DNA of 64,000 nt. It comes from Coprinus comatus. Lineage: Eukaryota; Basidiomycota; Agaricomycetes; Agaricales; Agaricaceae. Both the position numbers and the translations under genes were made by a program. Under the pieces are notes generated by a model. It worked only from the letters and a program-made list of their open reading frames with translations. It searched no databases and had not been told where the DNA came from. This document shows positions 30,995-42,850 of this stretch, one piece after another; the first letter of the stretch is position 1, and every line of letters starts with the position of its first letter. The stretch spans positions 1 through 64,000 of the forward strand of contig JAWPGT010000025.1 in NCBI GenBank assembly GCA_034638255.1. The letters run 5' to 3'.

Positions 30995-32327
30995 AATACC
31001 ACTGTCGTCGTCGTCATTTATGCATATAGAGAGTAATGGAATTCCCCTGTTTGGCGTCTCATTTTTCGGTTGAGATTTTCTGTGCGTTTTGGTTTTTTGG
31101 AACCAAGTTTGCTCAAGAATTTGAATTTGAATGTCCACTCGAGAGGTGGTACGCAAACATGAAACGCCCTACGAGTACCCAGTAGTGTTGCCGCTTCTAG
31201 TTGTGCTACCACGAGTTGCGGATACGACGAGACCTCATTTGTACGGAGTTATAGGAGGCAACCTGTAATTAAAAATTGTGTTATTTCATCAGACACGTTG
31301 TGTCGACGAACAGACCTCACTAACTTCAATATCGATATTGCTTTCCTAACCACTAATCTTTCACTGTATAGGTCGTATATCTGCGTCTTTGTGCGACGGT
31401 TGTTATTACAGTACTTGCCAAGGCAAAAATTCATGTTATAGTTGGGTGAGTTTTGGATTCAAAAAATGTTTATTGTTGATAAAATGGACCAGTTAAACTG
31501 GGTATGCATTGCGTATAGAAAGGAAAAAGTGTATAGATGCATATACAACATATCATATGTGCAGTATATGTACATGAGCGATGATGTAGGACACTGGTGA
31601 TTATTTGACTCCTTGGTTAACTCCTCAGTATAAAAACTGACCCGACACCCGCGCCCAAATCTACTTCCAGAAGAAAACTTCACAACTCTAAGCTTCAAGT
31701 TTCAGGCTCCATTGGTATCTTGAGCGAAAAAAAAAATACTACAGTATAAATGATTTAACTTGAGAAATGGAAACGCTAATCCCATGACTATGTTAACATT
31801 CTCGTATTATCCTTACATTTACTATGTTTCTTTTCTGTCATTCTCTTACTACATAATCATTTCTCTTGTGATACCTCATCCCACAGTTTTATCATTTGCA
31901 TTCCTCTAACGTTCAACGTTCGATTTACTTGACTATTCTCTAGGCATCAAACTTTGAAAAAAAATATTATCAGAAATAATTTCAATAAAACTCAGAATGC
32001 AAGTCACATAAGCAGATTTCGAGTTATCCAAAGAAGACTGAACCATTAATACAACTATTCCAGATGCATCAGAGATACATATACCGTAAACAACACTGAC
32101 AGACTAGCTATAGGAAAATGAACACAAGATATTTCGGCGAACCATTATGTAGATATATATAAGCAGTGTTCAATTTCTATAAACCGGGGAGAGTACGAAA
32201 ACTAATTCCAAAAGTCCTACATTGATTATAATACTCCCGAGTCCTTCGCTAACCAAAATCCAATAGATTAGATTTTAAAAAAGCACATGTGGAAGACAAG
32301 CATCAAGAGGCTTTAAGCTTTAATAAG
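30995..32327. other. Intergenic region downstream of ATP14 and of hydrophobin 1
   Basis: Convergent 3' region, A/T-rich. Small ORFs (31249-31434, 31459-31698) have no support. Confidence 0.5.
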
Positions 32328-32857
32328 CTAAGCTTGAACGTTAATGGGCAAGCAGCTGATAGCAACGAGTCCATCTGAAAACAATACATCGTAAGTATTG
32401 GGTTACAGTAAGGCAGGGTAGGGGGTAGAGTAAACTTACGATTGACGGAACGATCACAACAAACTGGGTGGGCACCACTAAAAAAAAAGGGGGGGGATGT
32501 AATCAGCAAATGAAAAAACAACAAGAAAAAAGAAAAAAAAAGAGCTAGTACTAACCAATTAGCACCAGAAACAGCACCAATTCCATTCCCAGCAACACAA
32601 TTTAAACCAATAGAACCAACAATATTTTGAATATTTAATCCTAATAAACCACCGAAAACTTGACCAATATCGGAACTTCCTTCGTGAACACTTTGACAAC
32701 ATTGAATTTCACCAGTGTTACAACTGTTAGTGATTCCTCCAGAAGGAGTAGTAGGGTTGAAACCGCCGGGATTTGGCATGGCGAGAATACCGGTGGAAGT
32801 GGAGATGATGGTGAGTAAGATTGTGAAGATGATGGTGGTGGTGGATTTGGTGAACAT
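32328..32857 (-). CDS. Class I hydrophobin (HYD1)
   Basis: Three exons give 128 residues with a signal peptide (TIIFTILLTIISTSTGILA). The eight cysteines are in hydrophobin order: SCNTGEIQCC, GLNC, GANC, HPVCC, SCLP. The long C3-C4 spacing and sequence (VHEGSSDIGQVFGGLLGLN) are those of basidiomycete class I proteins. It is secreted and self-assembles at air-water interfaces to coat hyphae or fruiting structures. One intron splits the fifth cysteine codon (TG|T) and another lies before HGLVAISCLP. A TATA-like ATATAAATA lies about 120 bp upstream on the minus strand. Its paralogue 1.6 kb away is divergently oriented. Confidence 0.95.
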
Positions 32858-33160
32858 GTTTTTTTTTTTTTTGGTGGGTCGGTTGAAGGTTTGGATGGAT
32901 TATTTAAAGTGTTTTTGGATTGTGGTGAGGTGAGTAGTAGGTTTGGGAGATGGAGAAAAATGAGAGAGGAAGGTTGTGGTATTTATATTCTATTCAAGGT
33001 GACCGTGTTCGACGCTTTTTCGGTTTATGGAATCAAAGTCTCATGTTTTCGTATGGTGTGTGTAGACTAAAAATTAAGAATTGAAGGTGAACTACACTAG
33101 TTGGAGAGGTGTGATATTGTTTCGTCATATGATGGATGTATTCTGCTAAGTTTGTCTCAG

Positions 33161-33194
33161 ATGCGAGCGCTAAAATTGATTTTAGCGCTCGCAT
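33161..33194. repeat. Perfect inverted repeat with 16-bp arms
   Basis: ATGCGAGCGCTAAAAT, two bases (TG), then its exact reverse complement, followed by a T run. It lies about 300 bp upstream of HYD1. Confidence 0.85.
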
Positions 33195-34327
33195 TTTTTT
33201 GTTGTTGTGGTATTGTTCTGATTCTTTGATACTCATCTCTTGTCACTAGTTGTTCCTTGGCCTAAATTTATAAATAATAAACATGAATCAAAGGGCGTTG
33301 AGAATCATTTTAAACGTGTGTGTGTGTGTGTTTTGGACCTTTAGAATGATGTATTACTAGTATATTCTCACATGTGGGTATGTGCACAAATTACCGGAAG
33401 TTCGGCGAAACATTCGATTTCAATGCTGTACTTTGGCTGAACCCAACCAACATCTTCGATCGAAAACTTGGAACCCATGGCTACAAGGCCTCAAGTTATT
33501 TTTTTGAACTATGTACTAGTCCTAAAACAGTAAATGGTTAACCTGTTTCGAGATAGTTATACAAATCGAATTGACAACTTTTGTAATAAGGCAGTAATTT
33601 CTACACAAAGTGGGGAAACCGAATGGAAGAAGGATTTTCAATTTCCGACCCCTTTAGTGAATACGATCTTTATTCGGATGTGTATCAGAACTTAATAAGT
33701 AATCTTGAGTCAAGGAATGCGATCACAAGTCTCTTGTCATGCGACAACTTGAGCTAACGAACGTGTTTTGTGTTGGAAATATACTCAGAGTTTGGGTTCA
33801 ATTTGATGAAGTGAAAACCGAGTAGTATATCATACATGTCATTTGAACCTGTAATCTATTGCTTAAAAATTCATTAAACAGCCGCGAAATGTTCATCCTG
33901 AATTCTTTACTACTCTACCCACATCACCGTCATTATGATGTTCACGATAATACTCACTTCTTTCGCTCTCAGACCAACTTGCAGAGGAGTGACGCGAGCC
34001 CTGACTCTTGTTGTTTTCTTTTGTCGATCTTGTGTCAAGAGAAAATGAGGTTAGCCTAGCTAGAATTAGTAAATGATCTAGGTGTTTTCTCCTTAGATGT
34101 TCCGAGTGTATTCTTGCAATACAATAGTTGCCGACATGATCGCCTCCTAGTTAGCCACTAGGAACAGAAATACATTCTTGGGCAACGCTTTTTTTTCTGG
34201 TGCCAGAACCGTACTAGAACTCAGATACTTACTTCTTGTTTTTTTTTAACTCACTTGGTCTCTAAGTCATAACATTGACCCTGAGCTTGGAAATGAGCAA
34301 AAATAAAACTAAACAAGAGCGACCATG

Positions 34328-34338
34328 GTATATAAACA
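34328..34338 (+). promoter_or_regulatory. TATA box of HYD2
   Basis: GTATATAAACA about 105 bp upstream of the ATG, at a usual distance for a strongly expressed fungal gene. Confidence 0.6.
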
Positions 34339-34439
34339 CTTCCGTCAAACTTACCAATACCCATCGATCTCATCGACTTCAAACTTAAGCCTACTCAAAG
34401 TCTCAAACAAACCAACTCCCTACCGTCACCATCATCATC

Positions 34440-34857
34440 ATGTTCGCCAAGCTCGCAATCATTCTCACCTCTTTCTTCGTTGCCGTTTTCGCAACCGGTG
34501 GTCCAAGTGCCAACGCTGCGACAAACTTGAACAACGTTTGCAACACTGGTGCATTCCAATGTTGTCAATCTGTTCATGAGGGTAGCTCAGATGTCGGGAG
34601 TGCTGTTGGTGCTCTTCTTGGTTTGAATGTTCAGAATATTGCTGGACAAGTTGGTCTTAATTGTGTTGCTGGAAATGGGATTGGTGCTGTTACTGGTGCT
34701 AATTGCCAACAACATCCTGTTTGCTGTGATAAGACCGTCGATGGTGAGTTTTTCCCTTTTTTTTCTTGGTTTTTAAGTCTTGAGATGTTAATCGAATTTT
34801 TTTTTGATAGATACCCTCATTGGCCTTGGATGTCTCCCTATCTCCGCTCAAGCTTAA
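34440..34857 (+). CDS. Class I hydrophobin (HYD2)
   Basis: Two exons give 116 residues. The signal peptide is AKLAIILTSFFVAVFA. Eight cysteines: VCNTGAFQCC, GLNC, GANC, HPVCC, GLGCLP. The core CCQSVHEGSSD and GLNCVAGNGIGAV is shared with HYD1, so the two are recent paralogues. A single intron lies at the HYD1 second-intron position; the position of the HYD1 first intron (after GAN) is uninterrupted here. Predicted secreted surface protein that self-assembles. Confidence 0.95.
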
Positions 34858-36041
34858 ACGCTGTATTCTTTTGCCTGAGAGTATCTAATTCTGTAATTGG
34901 GCTTTCTTCGTAACAGTGGTTCTGTTCAATTATCAGTTCTAATTAAATTCCTCATTTTTTGTGATTTTATTAGTTTTTGATATATCCGCTTTTTTCGACG
35001 ATTTCCTGTTTGTTAGATATATACATAGACTCGGCTGTATACCCCTACAATGTTTATTCAAAATATTCATAATTGTCACTGGTGTTATCTGGTTCAATTT
35101 TCGGTAGTATGACTTCTCTATCAGACCTAGACATGCCAGTCATTGGTTATACTCTGAGCCAGTATTGGCTTTATTGTAATGGCCTAAGAAACCCTGTTGT
35201 TGTCTAGAGTTTTCAAAGACCCTATTGCCAGAGTGTTTGTGCCAAGTGCTAATAATGTATGGATATCCTCTGGTCTGGGATATAAGGATAAATTATGAAT
35301 ATACTCGACGCAGTTGTAATGTCAAATAAGGTAGATAGAGTACATCGAGTCGATCACCCTGACAAACCAGGGTTATCAGCCTCCACGACCCTGATTTGTA
35401 AAATCAAAGAAGCGACTTTTGCTAGACAAAGGTTGTCAACATATATCTTTGTATGTCTGTCAGGTCGATTTTGAATTAGCTCTTCCAGATAAGTTGGAAA
35501 GTTTGAACTTCTTGAAGGAAGAGGGCCGAACAAAGCCTCAACTGTCGGTGTCAATCAAAATGATCAAATTATCTTCAGAGAAATTAACACTGGGATTGGT
35601 GAATTATTATCTTGCAGAAACGGTCATCTGTGTCTGCTGTCTTCCTATTAGTGCCCAGGCGTAGTCAATTGCTTTTGTAATGTCTGTAGTTTTGCCTTCA
35701 GCTATCTTTGTTGTTGTTGAAGTTACTATAAGAGAACTTGTTGTCATGATCGTCGCAAGAAGTTGATTCTTATTCTCGAAACTGGAAAGTAATACTACTA
35801 GTAAAATATGGAGTCATCAATGCTTTGAGTGAGCGCTGGTGGTGTCAGACTGACACCACATAGAACGAGCAAAAAATACAGTATGCTAGTCCTGAGAATC
35901 AAATCATGTCACAATGACAGACACTGCATTCAGTCATTCTATTATTAGCACTTTTATTGTCATGTTGGCACCAGCGCCTGGACTCCTTATCATACTCCTT
36001 CCATACTCACTACCAACCCTTTCCGGCGCAACGCCTCCAAT
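34858..36041. other. Intergenic region between HYD2 and F-box A
   Basis: No supported gene. Overlapping short ORFs at 35354-35664 lack domains. Confidence 0.5.
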
Positions 36042-37910
36042 ATGCGTTCTGTATATGACCTCACCGACACGAATACTATCCCAAATGCCGCAGAAATTTC
36101 AGCAATCAGTAGCGCATTGACAGGGCCTAAACAAAGAATTCACACTCTCGACGGACAAATCACAGTTCTCGAAACCACTCTTAATCGACTGTTACAAGAG
36201 GAGGAGCGGCTGAGTAAGGACATAGATGCTCATATTGCTCTTCTCTCTCCATTCCGACACCTCCCACCCGACATTCTTAGAGAGATCTTTTATCATTGCC
36301 TACCGCTTGATCGTAATCCTGTGATGTGTAATGCGGAAGCCCCGATGGTACTTGTCCAGGTGTGTAGCCAATGGAGGGAGGTCGCACTTACAACTCCAAA
36401 ACTTTGGGTGGCTATACATATTGCTATACCTGCGGATCCAAGAACTTACCTCTACCAAAAAGTGGTGTGCAACAATTCGATCCGGATCAAAGCTGTTGTA
36501 GAGTGGCTTTCCCGCTCTGGAATACTCCCACTCTCTCTATCTGCCACTCTCGCCAATACCACGTTAGTGGGTGCTCATAGTGTGGCAGAACAATATGTCG
36601 ATGCGCTTCTCACATTTGCCTCTCGGTGGAGAAATATCAGCTTGACATTGTATGGCTACGATAAATGGGGAAAGTTTCTCGACAAGATTCAAGCGACGGA
36701 TGTTCCTCTACTTGAATCTATCTACCTCGCAGGCTTGGATGGGGGGACCAGCGATGGTGGAACCTGCTGCACGATATCGAAATCCTCAAGTGGGCTATTC
36801 AAGGCGCCTCGGTTACACGCGATAACCATACCACAAAGATGTTCATGCTTTCTGCAGCTCCCAGTCAAATGGTCTCAGTTGACTCACCTTGATTTAAGAG
36901 ACCAACATTGGTCTCTCTATAATCTACTGTCCGCACTTGCGCAATGTCCCGGCCTGCAACATGTACGCATCAGACTTCCTTCACGGCCATCAATAATCAC
37001 CTCGGACAGTACGTTCCGCCGTATTTCCCTCACCAGGCTCATATCCCTGTCTGTGTTAGACTCGTACAGGCTCAATTCTTTTAGCCTGTTTCAAAATCTT
37101 CACACCCCCAACCTGCGCCATCTTTCCTATCAGCGACAATCACATCGATATTCGTATACCGGGAGGATGAAATTCAACCAAGTATTCATTGCTTTCTGTA
37201 GTCAGGTGGCAGACACACTTGAAGAGCTGAAGGTTCACACTGCATCAATCATCTGTGGAGACATAATGGGTTACTTATACTTGCTTCCGGGTCTCAAACG
37301 CCTTTCTTTGATTGGCCCATACAAAGGCCCATTGGAAGACTGTTTTTGTGACATGAACCCACGCTTCGATGAATACTTCATTTTTGGAAACAAAGAGTTA
37401 CTTCGATTCACAAAGAGCGTCGTACGGGTGGATAAGAACGAAATTCTAGGAAGCGGGGGAGATACATCCTTCGAATGTTATGATGACGAACCTATCCGTC
37501 TAGTTTTAGCTTCTTCAGAGAACACGGAACTAGAGTTCGACTCCCAATCCCCGAAAACACCACTTTGCCCCAAGTTGGAAGTATTCCACTGTCACAACGT
37601 AGTTTTTACACCGTCTGCCTTATACGATTTTCTACAAGCTCGTTCATCTCCAGATCCAAACTCTGGCGTGGTACCTTTGCGGCGGGCGATCGTTAGATTT
37701 TCGCAGGTTAAAGATTGCAAGAAGGTTTACAAAGCGTTGAAGGAATTGAAGGAACAGACAGGAATGGTGATCGAAGTTAGCAAACAAGTGGAATTTCAAC
37801 CATTTTCTCCAATACAGACACCTTTAGCTTATGAAGGATTACCGGCAGGCGATAATTCTATCCTAGGAATAGCGTTCACCCATGAACACCAATCTTACTT
37901 CGGATTCTAA
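36042..37910 (+). CDS. F-box protein A (intact)
   Basis: Single exon, 622 residues. N-terminal coiled coil (residues about 10-60, HTLDGQITVLETTLNRLLQE) leads into an F-box-like motif LPPDILREIFYHCLPLDRNP, then VCSQWREVALTTPKLWVAI. This coiled coil plus F-box layout is the common expanded family of Agaricomycetes. The rest has LRR-like segments (LTHLDLRDQHW, LEELKVHTASI, LKRLSLIGP, PKLEVFHCHNV). It probably acts as an SCF substrate adaptor; the target is unknown. A close paralogue lies inverted at 62015-63879. No stop or frameshift. Confidence 0.87.
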   Translation: MRSVYDLTDTNTIPNAAEISAISSALTGPKQRIHTLDGQITVLETTLNRLLQEEERLSKDIDAHIALLSPFRHLPPDILREIFYHCLPLDRNPVMCNAEAPMVLVQVCSQWREVALTTPKLWVAIHIAIPADPRTYLYQKVVCNNSIRIKAVVEWLSRSGILPLSLSATLANTTLVGAHSVAEQYVDALLTFASRWRNISLTLYGYDKWGKFLDKIQATDVPLLESIYLAGLDGGTSDGGTCCTISKSSSGLFKAPRLHAITIPQRCSCFLQLPVKWSQLTHLDLRDQHWSLYNLLSALAQCPGLQHVRIRLPSRPSIITSDSTFRRISLTRLISLSVLDSYRLNSFSLFQNLHTPNLRHLSYQRQSHRYSYTGRMKFNQVFIAFCSQVADTLEELKVHTASIICGDIMGYLYLLPGLKRLSLIGPYKGPLEDCFCDMNPRFDEYFIFGNKELLRFTKSVVRVDKNEILGSGGDTSFECYDDEPIRLVLASSENTELEFDSQSPKTPLCPKLEVFHCHNVVFTPSALYDFLQARSSPDPNSGVVPLRRAIVRFSQVKDCKKVYKALKELKEQTGMVIEVSKQVEFQPFSPIQTPLAYEGLPAGDNSILGIAFTHEHQSYFGF

Positions 37911-39222
37911 TTAGATTTTTCTGATGGCATTTATATGGAGTATCTCTTAAATCAAGATCATATATATATAAGTACCAGTATTTAAATCATCATGACTTGT
38001 ACTGTGAGCTCTCCCTTGCTTTATGACACTTGCAAAGGAATCGACAATGAATTGTTTAACAACCCAGGCTCTAACTTGATGTATACATATAATGTGTGCT
38101 CAGAGGCTCGGAGATTGTGGTACATTATCGCAAGCATCTTGGAATATAATTGAAAGGGTTTCTGGAGGTAATGCTTCCGTAGTGGACTGTGGGTAGTTCA
38201 ATTCATAGCCACGTTGAACTTTTTCATCCTGGAGCCGGCTGATTTATTTTGTCAATGGGCGTGCGCCTCTGAAGGATCCGTTTGATGTCGTTTGAGTCAG
38301 AGTAGCTTTCACACAAGGTGACCCGACTTGTGGGCTAATGTCGGCTGCACCCATTACGGAGTTTGTGGCAAACGGGTAGTTGGGACTCGGGAGAGCTACT
38401 CTTTGAATTACTCATATAGTGATATTTGTCTATTAGTAGATCTTGTACAATATATCAGGCTACTCAGAGTGAGCAGAAATAAAAAGTCTTGTTTAAGCTT
38501 GAGATAAAAATACGACGATGGAAATTTTTTTTACCTACACGAACTAGCATATTGTTTTACCTAAAAGTCTACCTGCGATTTCTTCAACGCTTCCAAGAAA
38601 AAAGAACTCCGTCAAACCGTGCTTTCTGCTTTCTCCAATGTTTTCAACAGAGAATCGAACTCACGTTAGTGAAGCAGTTGTAATAGTTATGGAACTACTT
38701 CGGCCTCTCTTATAGAGGTGTGAATCCGATGCGCAATTTCTTCGCAAACTTGGACATTCCCGCATCTGGAATTGTCATGAGCCCTGTATTCCTCGATTCT
38801 GAGGGTGGGAATGCCAGAAGATATTTGACTTTGAAGTGGATAGTTTGTCGTATATTCTACCAAACGCGTGCTGGAATATCTCCCAAAGAGTTTCTTATAG
38901 TAGAAATCTAGTCAAAAACTCGGTATTCAGTACGCAGCAGCTGGTTTATCCTGCGGGAAAAACCAGCCTGTTGTAACTTGTTAACCGAGTATAAACCCGT
39001 TCCCGGATGAGATACATGAGCCTTTACCGAAAATAATTCGGCAAATGTGAACGCGAGGACTCGTGGTAAAAATACTGAGTACAGATGTTTCCATACAGAT
39101 TTAGAAAGTAAGTACTAGGACGTTGACGTTGTAGTAGACGCTTGTCACAGTCTAGTGACAAATGTACTAAAGTAGTAATCAGATCAACATCTATACAGCA
39201 ACTCGTTTGTTCTACAACTACC
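37911..39222. other. Intergenic region between F-box A and B
   Basis: No gene supported. TATA-like ATATATATAA at about 37960 is near the 3' end of A, so not promoter-placed. Confidence 0.5.
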
Positions 39223-41595
39223 ATGGACTCTGTCTTCACCGACAAACTCAACACCAACTACATACCTACAGATGATGAAGTAGCTATCATCAAAAAGCTA
39301 CTCGATGGTCCAGACCAGCAGCTCCGCTCTCTCGCTGACGAAATTCAGGAAATCCAAGCAAGCCTCAGCAAGTTATTGAAAGAAAAGGAATGTATAACCG
39401 AAAGAGTTACGGCCCACAAAGGTCTTCTCTCTCCTTCTCGTCGTCTTACACCAGACATTCTCGAGAGAATCTTTCTTCATTGTCTACCCACGGATAGAAA
39501 TCCCGTAATGAGCGCTAAAGAGGCACCCCTACTTTTGGGACGAATTTGTAGCAAATGGCGGGACGTTTCATTGGCTACTCCTCAACTCTGGAGTGCTATA
39601 CATATTGCTATACCAGGAGACGATGCCCCTGTTCCTCCCCTAGTTCCACAGATGGCAGGAGCTCATATCCCGCAACCTGCAAATACCAATTCAATTGCCA
39701 GAGTAGATGCCATCTCTGACTGGCTAAAGTATTCGGGTTCTTGTCCACTCTCTATCTCCGTGTACAGTTCATCTCCTGGTCCATCCACACTTAATGAATA
39801 TATAAACGCTCTCCTACCCTTTGCCTCACGTTGGAAACATCTTCATTTGGTTTTGTCCCATCAGATTTGGACGAATTTTCTTACCCGCATTTCCCTTGAT
39901 ACTGTCCCTTTGCTTGAAAAGATTTACGTCGATAATGGATCTTCGTCAAGTTACAATGGGTCAGGTTCATACGGACATAATGCTAATAGTCACCGTGACT
40001 CCCCAATATTCTACGCACCAAATTTACGATCGATCTCATTGATCCAACCCGATCCACACATCTTACATCTTCCAATTCGTTGGTCACAACTTATTGAACT
40101 CAATTTTGCTGGTGCTTCACCATCATGGCAGCTGCCTGAAGGAGTTTCCATAACTGAAACTCTATCGATCCTAAACTTGTGTCCAAATCTGATTTATTTC
40201 AGTGTTCAAATCACAATGGCAGGATATACACCGTTATTAACTGGAGAATCCGGACTACCTAAGGTTACGATGAAGAAATTAAATGGATTAGCGATTACAG
40301 AATCGGGGCAAATAGATACTTCGATCTTATTTCAACATCTCATTTGTCCTTCTCTCAAACATTTGAAATTTAGAAGAACAACTCCGATTCAATATAACCA
40401 ACCGACACCGTATTTCACAAATCCACCATTACCTGTTTCTTTACCACCTGGAATTGTACCTTGGCCACAATTAGGTTATACTGCTCCAGGAACTACTAAC
40501 GGAGATGGGACGGAGAGACAAGTCGGGCTGGCTATTAGCTTGTTTTTGAAAAAGAGTGAAATTGAGTTGGAAGCGTTTGATTTGGATGCTTGTAATATTT
40601 CGGAAAGGGATGTTATGAGATGCTTGAGGTCGATGCCGGATTTGAAGAAACTCAGGATTTGGGCTTTTACCCCTGCATATAATCATGGATTACCTGCAGG
40701 ATCGAGCCCAGACTCTGGAGTGTTTACATTTGAGGATAAACAGTTGGCCAGGTTTGGAACTTTTGAAGAGGTTACGGGAGTGGGTGTGAAGTTAGGCGCG
40801 GAAGATGCGGATGATGAAAGTGATGAAGATGAAGACGCCGAATCGAAGACTACAACCACCAAAGGAAAAGGAAAAGGAAAGGAAGTGAAGAAACCAAGAA
40901 TATTATGTCCTCATCTTGAAGACTTGCAGATTTTCGGAGCTCGTTTTACCGATGAAGCCTTCTTATCATTCCTACGTTCTCGTTTAACCACTTCCACTTC
41001 CACTTCTACTTCCACTTCCGCTTTACCTTCCGATTCTCTTGATTCTCTTTCATTGCTCCAAGATCTTGAAAATCTCGAAGAATCCAAATCATGCCTTCGA
41101 AAATGCCGAGTTTCATTTGCTCAAATACGTGGATTTTCTACAAATTCAGTTCCTGCTTCTCCATATCCTACTAATCCAAATCCTGTCAACTCATCTTCCT
41201 CCACCACCACTAGTGGTACATCCTCACCAACGAACATTCCAATTACATCTACGTCTACGTCCGCCTCCACATCTACACCAGAATTCACCCCTGGAGATCC
41301 GTCCTCAACACCAAAGGCCATTCCAAAGGTAATACTCACAACAAGCGAGTGTATAGACCTCCTCCGTCGACACTTGAATGTCCTAGAACTAGACTATCCA
41401 ATGCAACCAGAAAATGCATACTGGATGAAATATTCACCGTATGATGGACTTCCTAGTGTACCTACATTAGGTGGAGATCCTCCTAGAATGTATCCTGGTG
41501 GTGGGAGTGGTGGTGGTAGTAGTGAAGAGGTTATTGGAATTGGTAGTGGTGTTGGGAGTGGGATTCCAGTGTTTCGTTGGAGTTCGACTTTTTAA
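39223..41595 (+). CDS. F-box protein B (intact)
   Basis: Single exon, 790 residues from ATG 39223 (MDSVFTDKLNTN). The upstream in-frame extension is not needed, and the B' copy has the same start. N-terminal coiled coil (QQLRSLADEIQEIQASLSKL) and F-box LTPDILERIFLHCLPTDRNP with ICSKWRDVSLATPQLWSAI are followed by LRR-like repeats. Inserts are low-complexity: an acidic/Lys-rich patch (DESDEDEDAES then KGKGKGKE), a Thr/Ser tract from ACTTCC-type repeats at about 40988-41020, and a Gly-rich end (PGGGSGGGSS). Likely an SCF adaptor. Near-identical to B' at 53000-55397. Confidence 0.88.
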   Translation: MDSVFTDKLNTNYIPTDDEVAIIKKLLDGPDQQLRSLADEIQEIQASLSKLLKEKECITERVTAHKGLLSPSRRLTPDILERIFLHCLPTDRNPVMSAKEAPLLLGRICSKWRDVSLATPQLWSAIHIAIPGDDAPVPPLVPQMAGAHIPQPANTNSIARVDAISDWLKYSGSCPLSISVYSSSPGPSTLNEYINALLPFASRWKHLHLVLSHQIWTNFLTRISLDTVPLLEKIYVDNGSSSSYNGSGSYGHNANSHRDSPIFYAPNLRSISLIQPDPHILHLPIRWSQLIELNFAGASPSWQLPEGVSITETLSILNLCPNLIYFSVQITMAGYTPLLTGESGLPKVTMKKLNGLAITESGQIDTSILFQHLICPSLKHLKFRRTTPIQYNQPTPYFTNPPLPVSLPPGIVPWPQLGYTAPGTTNGDGTERQVGLAISLFLKKSEIELEAFDLDACNISERDVMRCLRSMPDLKKLRIWAFTPAYNHGLPAGSSPDSGVFTFEDKQLARFGTFEEVTGVGVKLGAEDADDESDEDEDAESKTTTTKGKGKGKEVKKPRILCPHLEDLQIFGARFTDEAFLSFLRSRLTTSTSTSTSTSALPSDSLDSLSLLQDLENLEESKSCLRKCRVSFAQIRGFSTNSVPASPYPTNPNPVNSSSSTTTSGTSSPTNIPITSTSTSASTSTPEFTPGDPSSTPKAIPKVILTTSECIDLLRRHLNVLELDYPMQPENAYWMKYSPYDGLPSVPTLGGDPPRMYPGGGSGGGSSEEVIGIGSGVGSGIPVFRWSSTF

Positions 41596-41804
41596 GGGGA
41601 AGCGAAAAAAATAATAGGGAAGTACATGTGAAGTGTTGGAAACTTGGAAATAGAAGTGGAAGATGTATTACATGGTTACTGTTACTCAACGACAAAAATT
41701 GAAATATGTACTGTTTCGTAGTGCACTGGAAAAAAGTTATCATATACCTCTCCTTTTTATGTACTTTGGCAATTAAAAAGAAAGAAAATAATAGAACCCT
41801 TTGG

Positions 41805-42060
41805 TGAAGGAGATCGAGCACTGGCATCCTCCTTTGACCAATCTTGCTACTTAGTTGATGAGGAGTTCCCTCTATAATTCTACACCTTCTGTTTCTCCTA
41901 AGTGTACTCGTAACTCGAGAGGATACGTTACCCCCAGGCCTTCTAATTTCCAACATTTCCAATAGAGCATAAACCCGTGTGTCATGGTGCACGAATTTTT
42001 GTTAGCGTCAATAAACAATCGACGCAGGTGTGAAAGCACGGTTGACTTTGAGAAAGAAAC
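41805..42060 (-). pseudogene. Family-C F-box/LRR-like C-terminal fragment, copy 1
   Basis: The minus strand reads, across frame breaks, SHLRRLFIDANK, then ALLEMLEIRRPG and QLSSKIGQ, matching the end of the ORF at 52251-52787. The reading needs two frames, so it is a relic. I place it near F-box/LRR proteins only because of the LRRLFID-type segment and its surroundings. Confidence 0.45.
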
Positions 42061-42689
42061 TTGAGAAATGTATATATGAATCTCTTTCACGTGTAATCAT
42101 GACAACTTCTTGAATCTGATCCTGCACTTTCATTGAAAGAATAGTACTCCTGAATATCATCATTTTCTTCATCTTCGTCATGTCCCAAACCTCAAGGCCT
42201 CATGATTGTGAGAGTAATGGGAACCACATGGCCAGAGATTTGAATAGTGATGTAAATCCCCTTCATAAATGTAAGCTCCACCTTCATCGAGGTTTATGTC
42301 CAATGTTAGGTTTTCGAGGGTAGGAAATTTCATGTTAGAGATGTGTGTATGTATTTAGGGTTTTTGAGAGATTCGGGCGGAGAAGCTCTGGAGGTGATCA
42401 AATGTTATTGGTGTGCCAGTATAAGGTGTTATGAATGTTTCGGATGACGTGATGTGTAGAGATTCTGTTGCGATTCTGGCTTACAAATATATACGAGGAG
42501 GGGGGAGGAGGGGTTATATTTGGTTTAGATTTAAAGAGCTTTTCGGACGTTGAAAATGTCCCGATGAAACTGGATCCGAGTCCTTTCATACGTGTTTTTA
42601 CTATACTTATATAGCAAAACGCAAAGGAGATGCGAGAACTAAGATTATATTCTCTTCACTCGATCCGCACAGTACACTTGCGTCGGTTA

Positions 42690-42850
42690 CGTCAATTGAC
42701 GCTAACAATTTCATGTCTTGTCCCAGATGTGGGGTTGATTACTCTGTTGGAAATTAGAAGGCCTGGGTTAACTGAATCTTTTTGACTTGGGAGTACGTTT
42801 TAGGGGAAAGAGGGAATGTAGATTATTGGTTTCAAATAAATGTATGAATG
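42690..42850 (+). pseudogene. Family-C fragment, copy 2
   Basis: Plus strand: LRQLTLTISCL, then LLEIRRPGLTES and TWEYVLGE in broken frames. DNA similarity to 52600-52720 is clear (GTTGGAAATTAGAAGGCCT, then TTTTGACTTGGGAGTAC). No open frame. Confidence 0.45.

Larger units (their letters stand above)
32858..34439. other. Intergenic region between divergent hydrophobins
   Basis: Promoter-sized spacer with TATA-like boxes near both genes. It holds a perfect 34-bp palindrome-like element at 33161-33194 (separate entry) and a GT microsatellite near 33317. No gene supported. Confidence 0.6.

Noticed and set aside
38600..38700. tRNA-like T-arm sequence GAGTTCGATTCTC on the minus strand
   Set aside because: The stem pairs only three bases, and no acceptor, D or anticodon arm is present.
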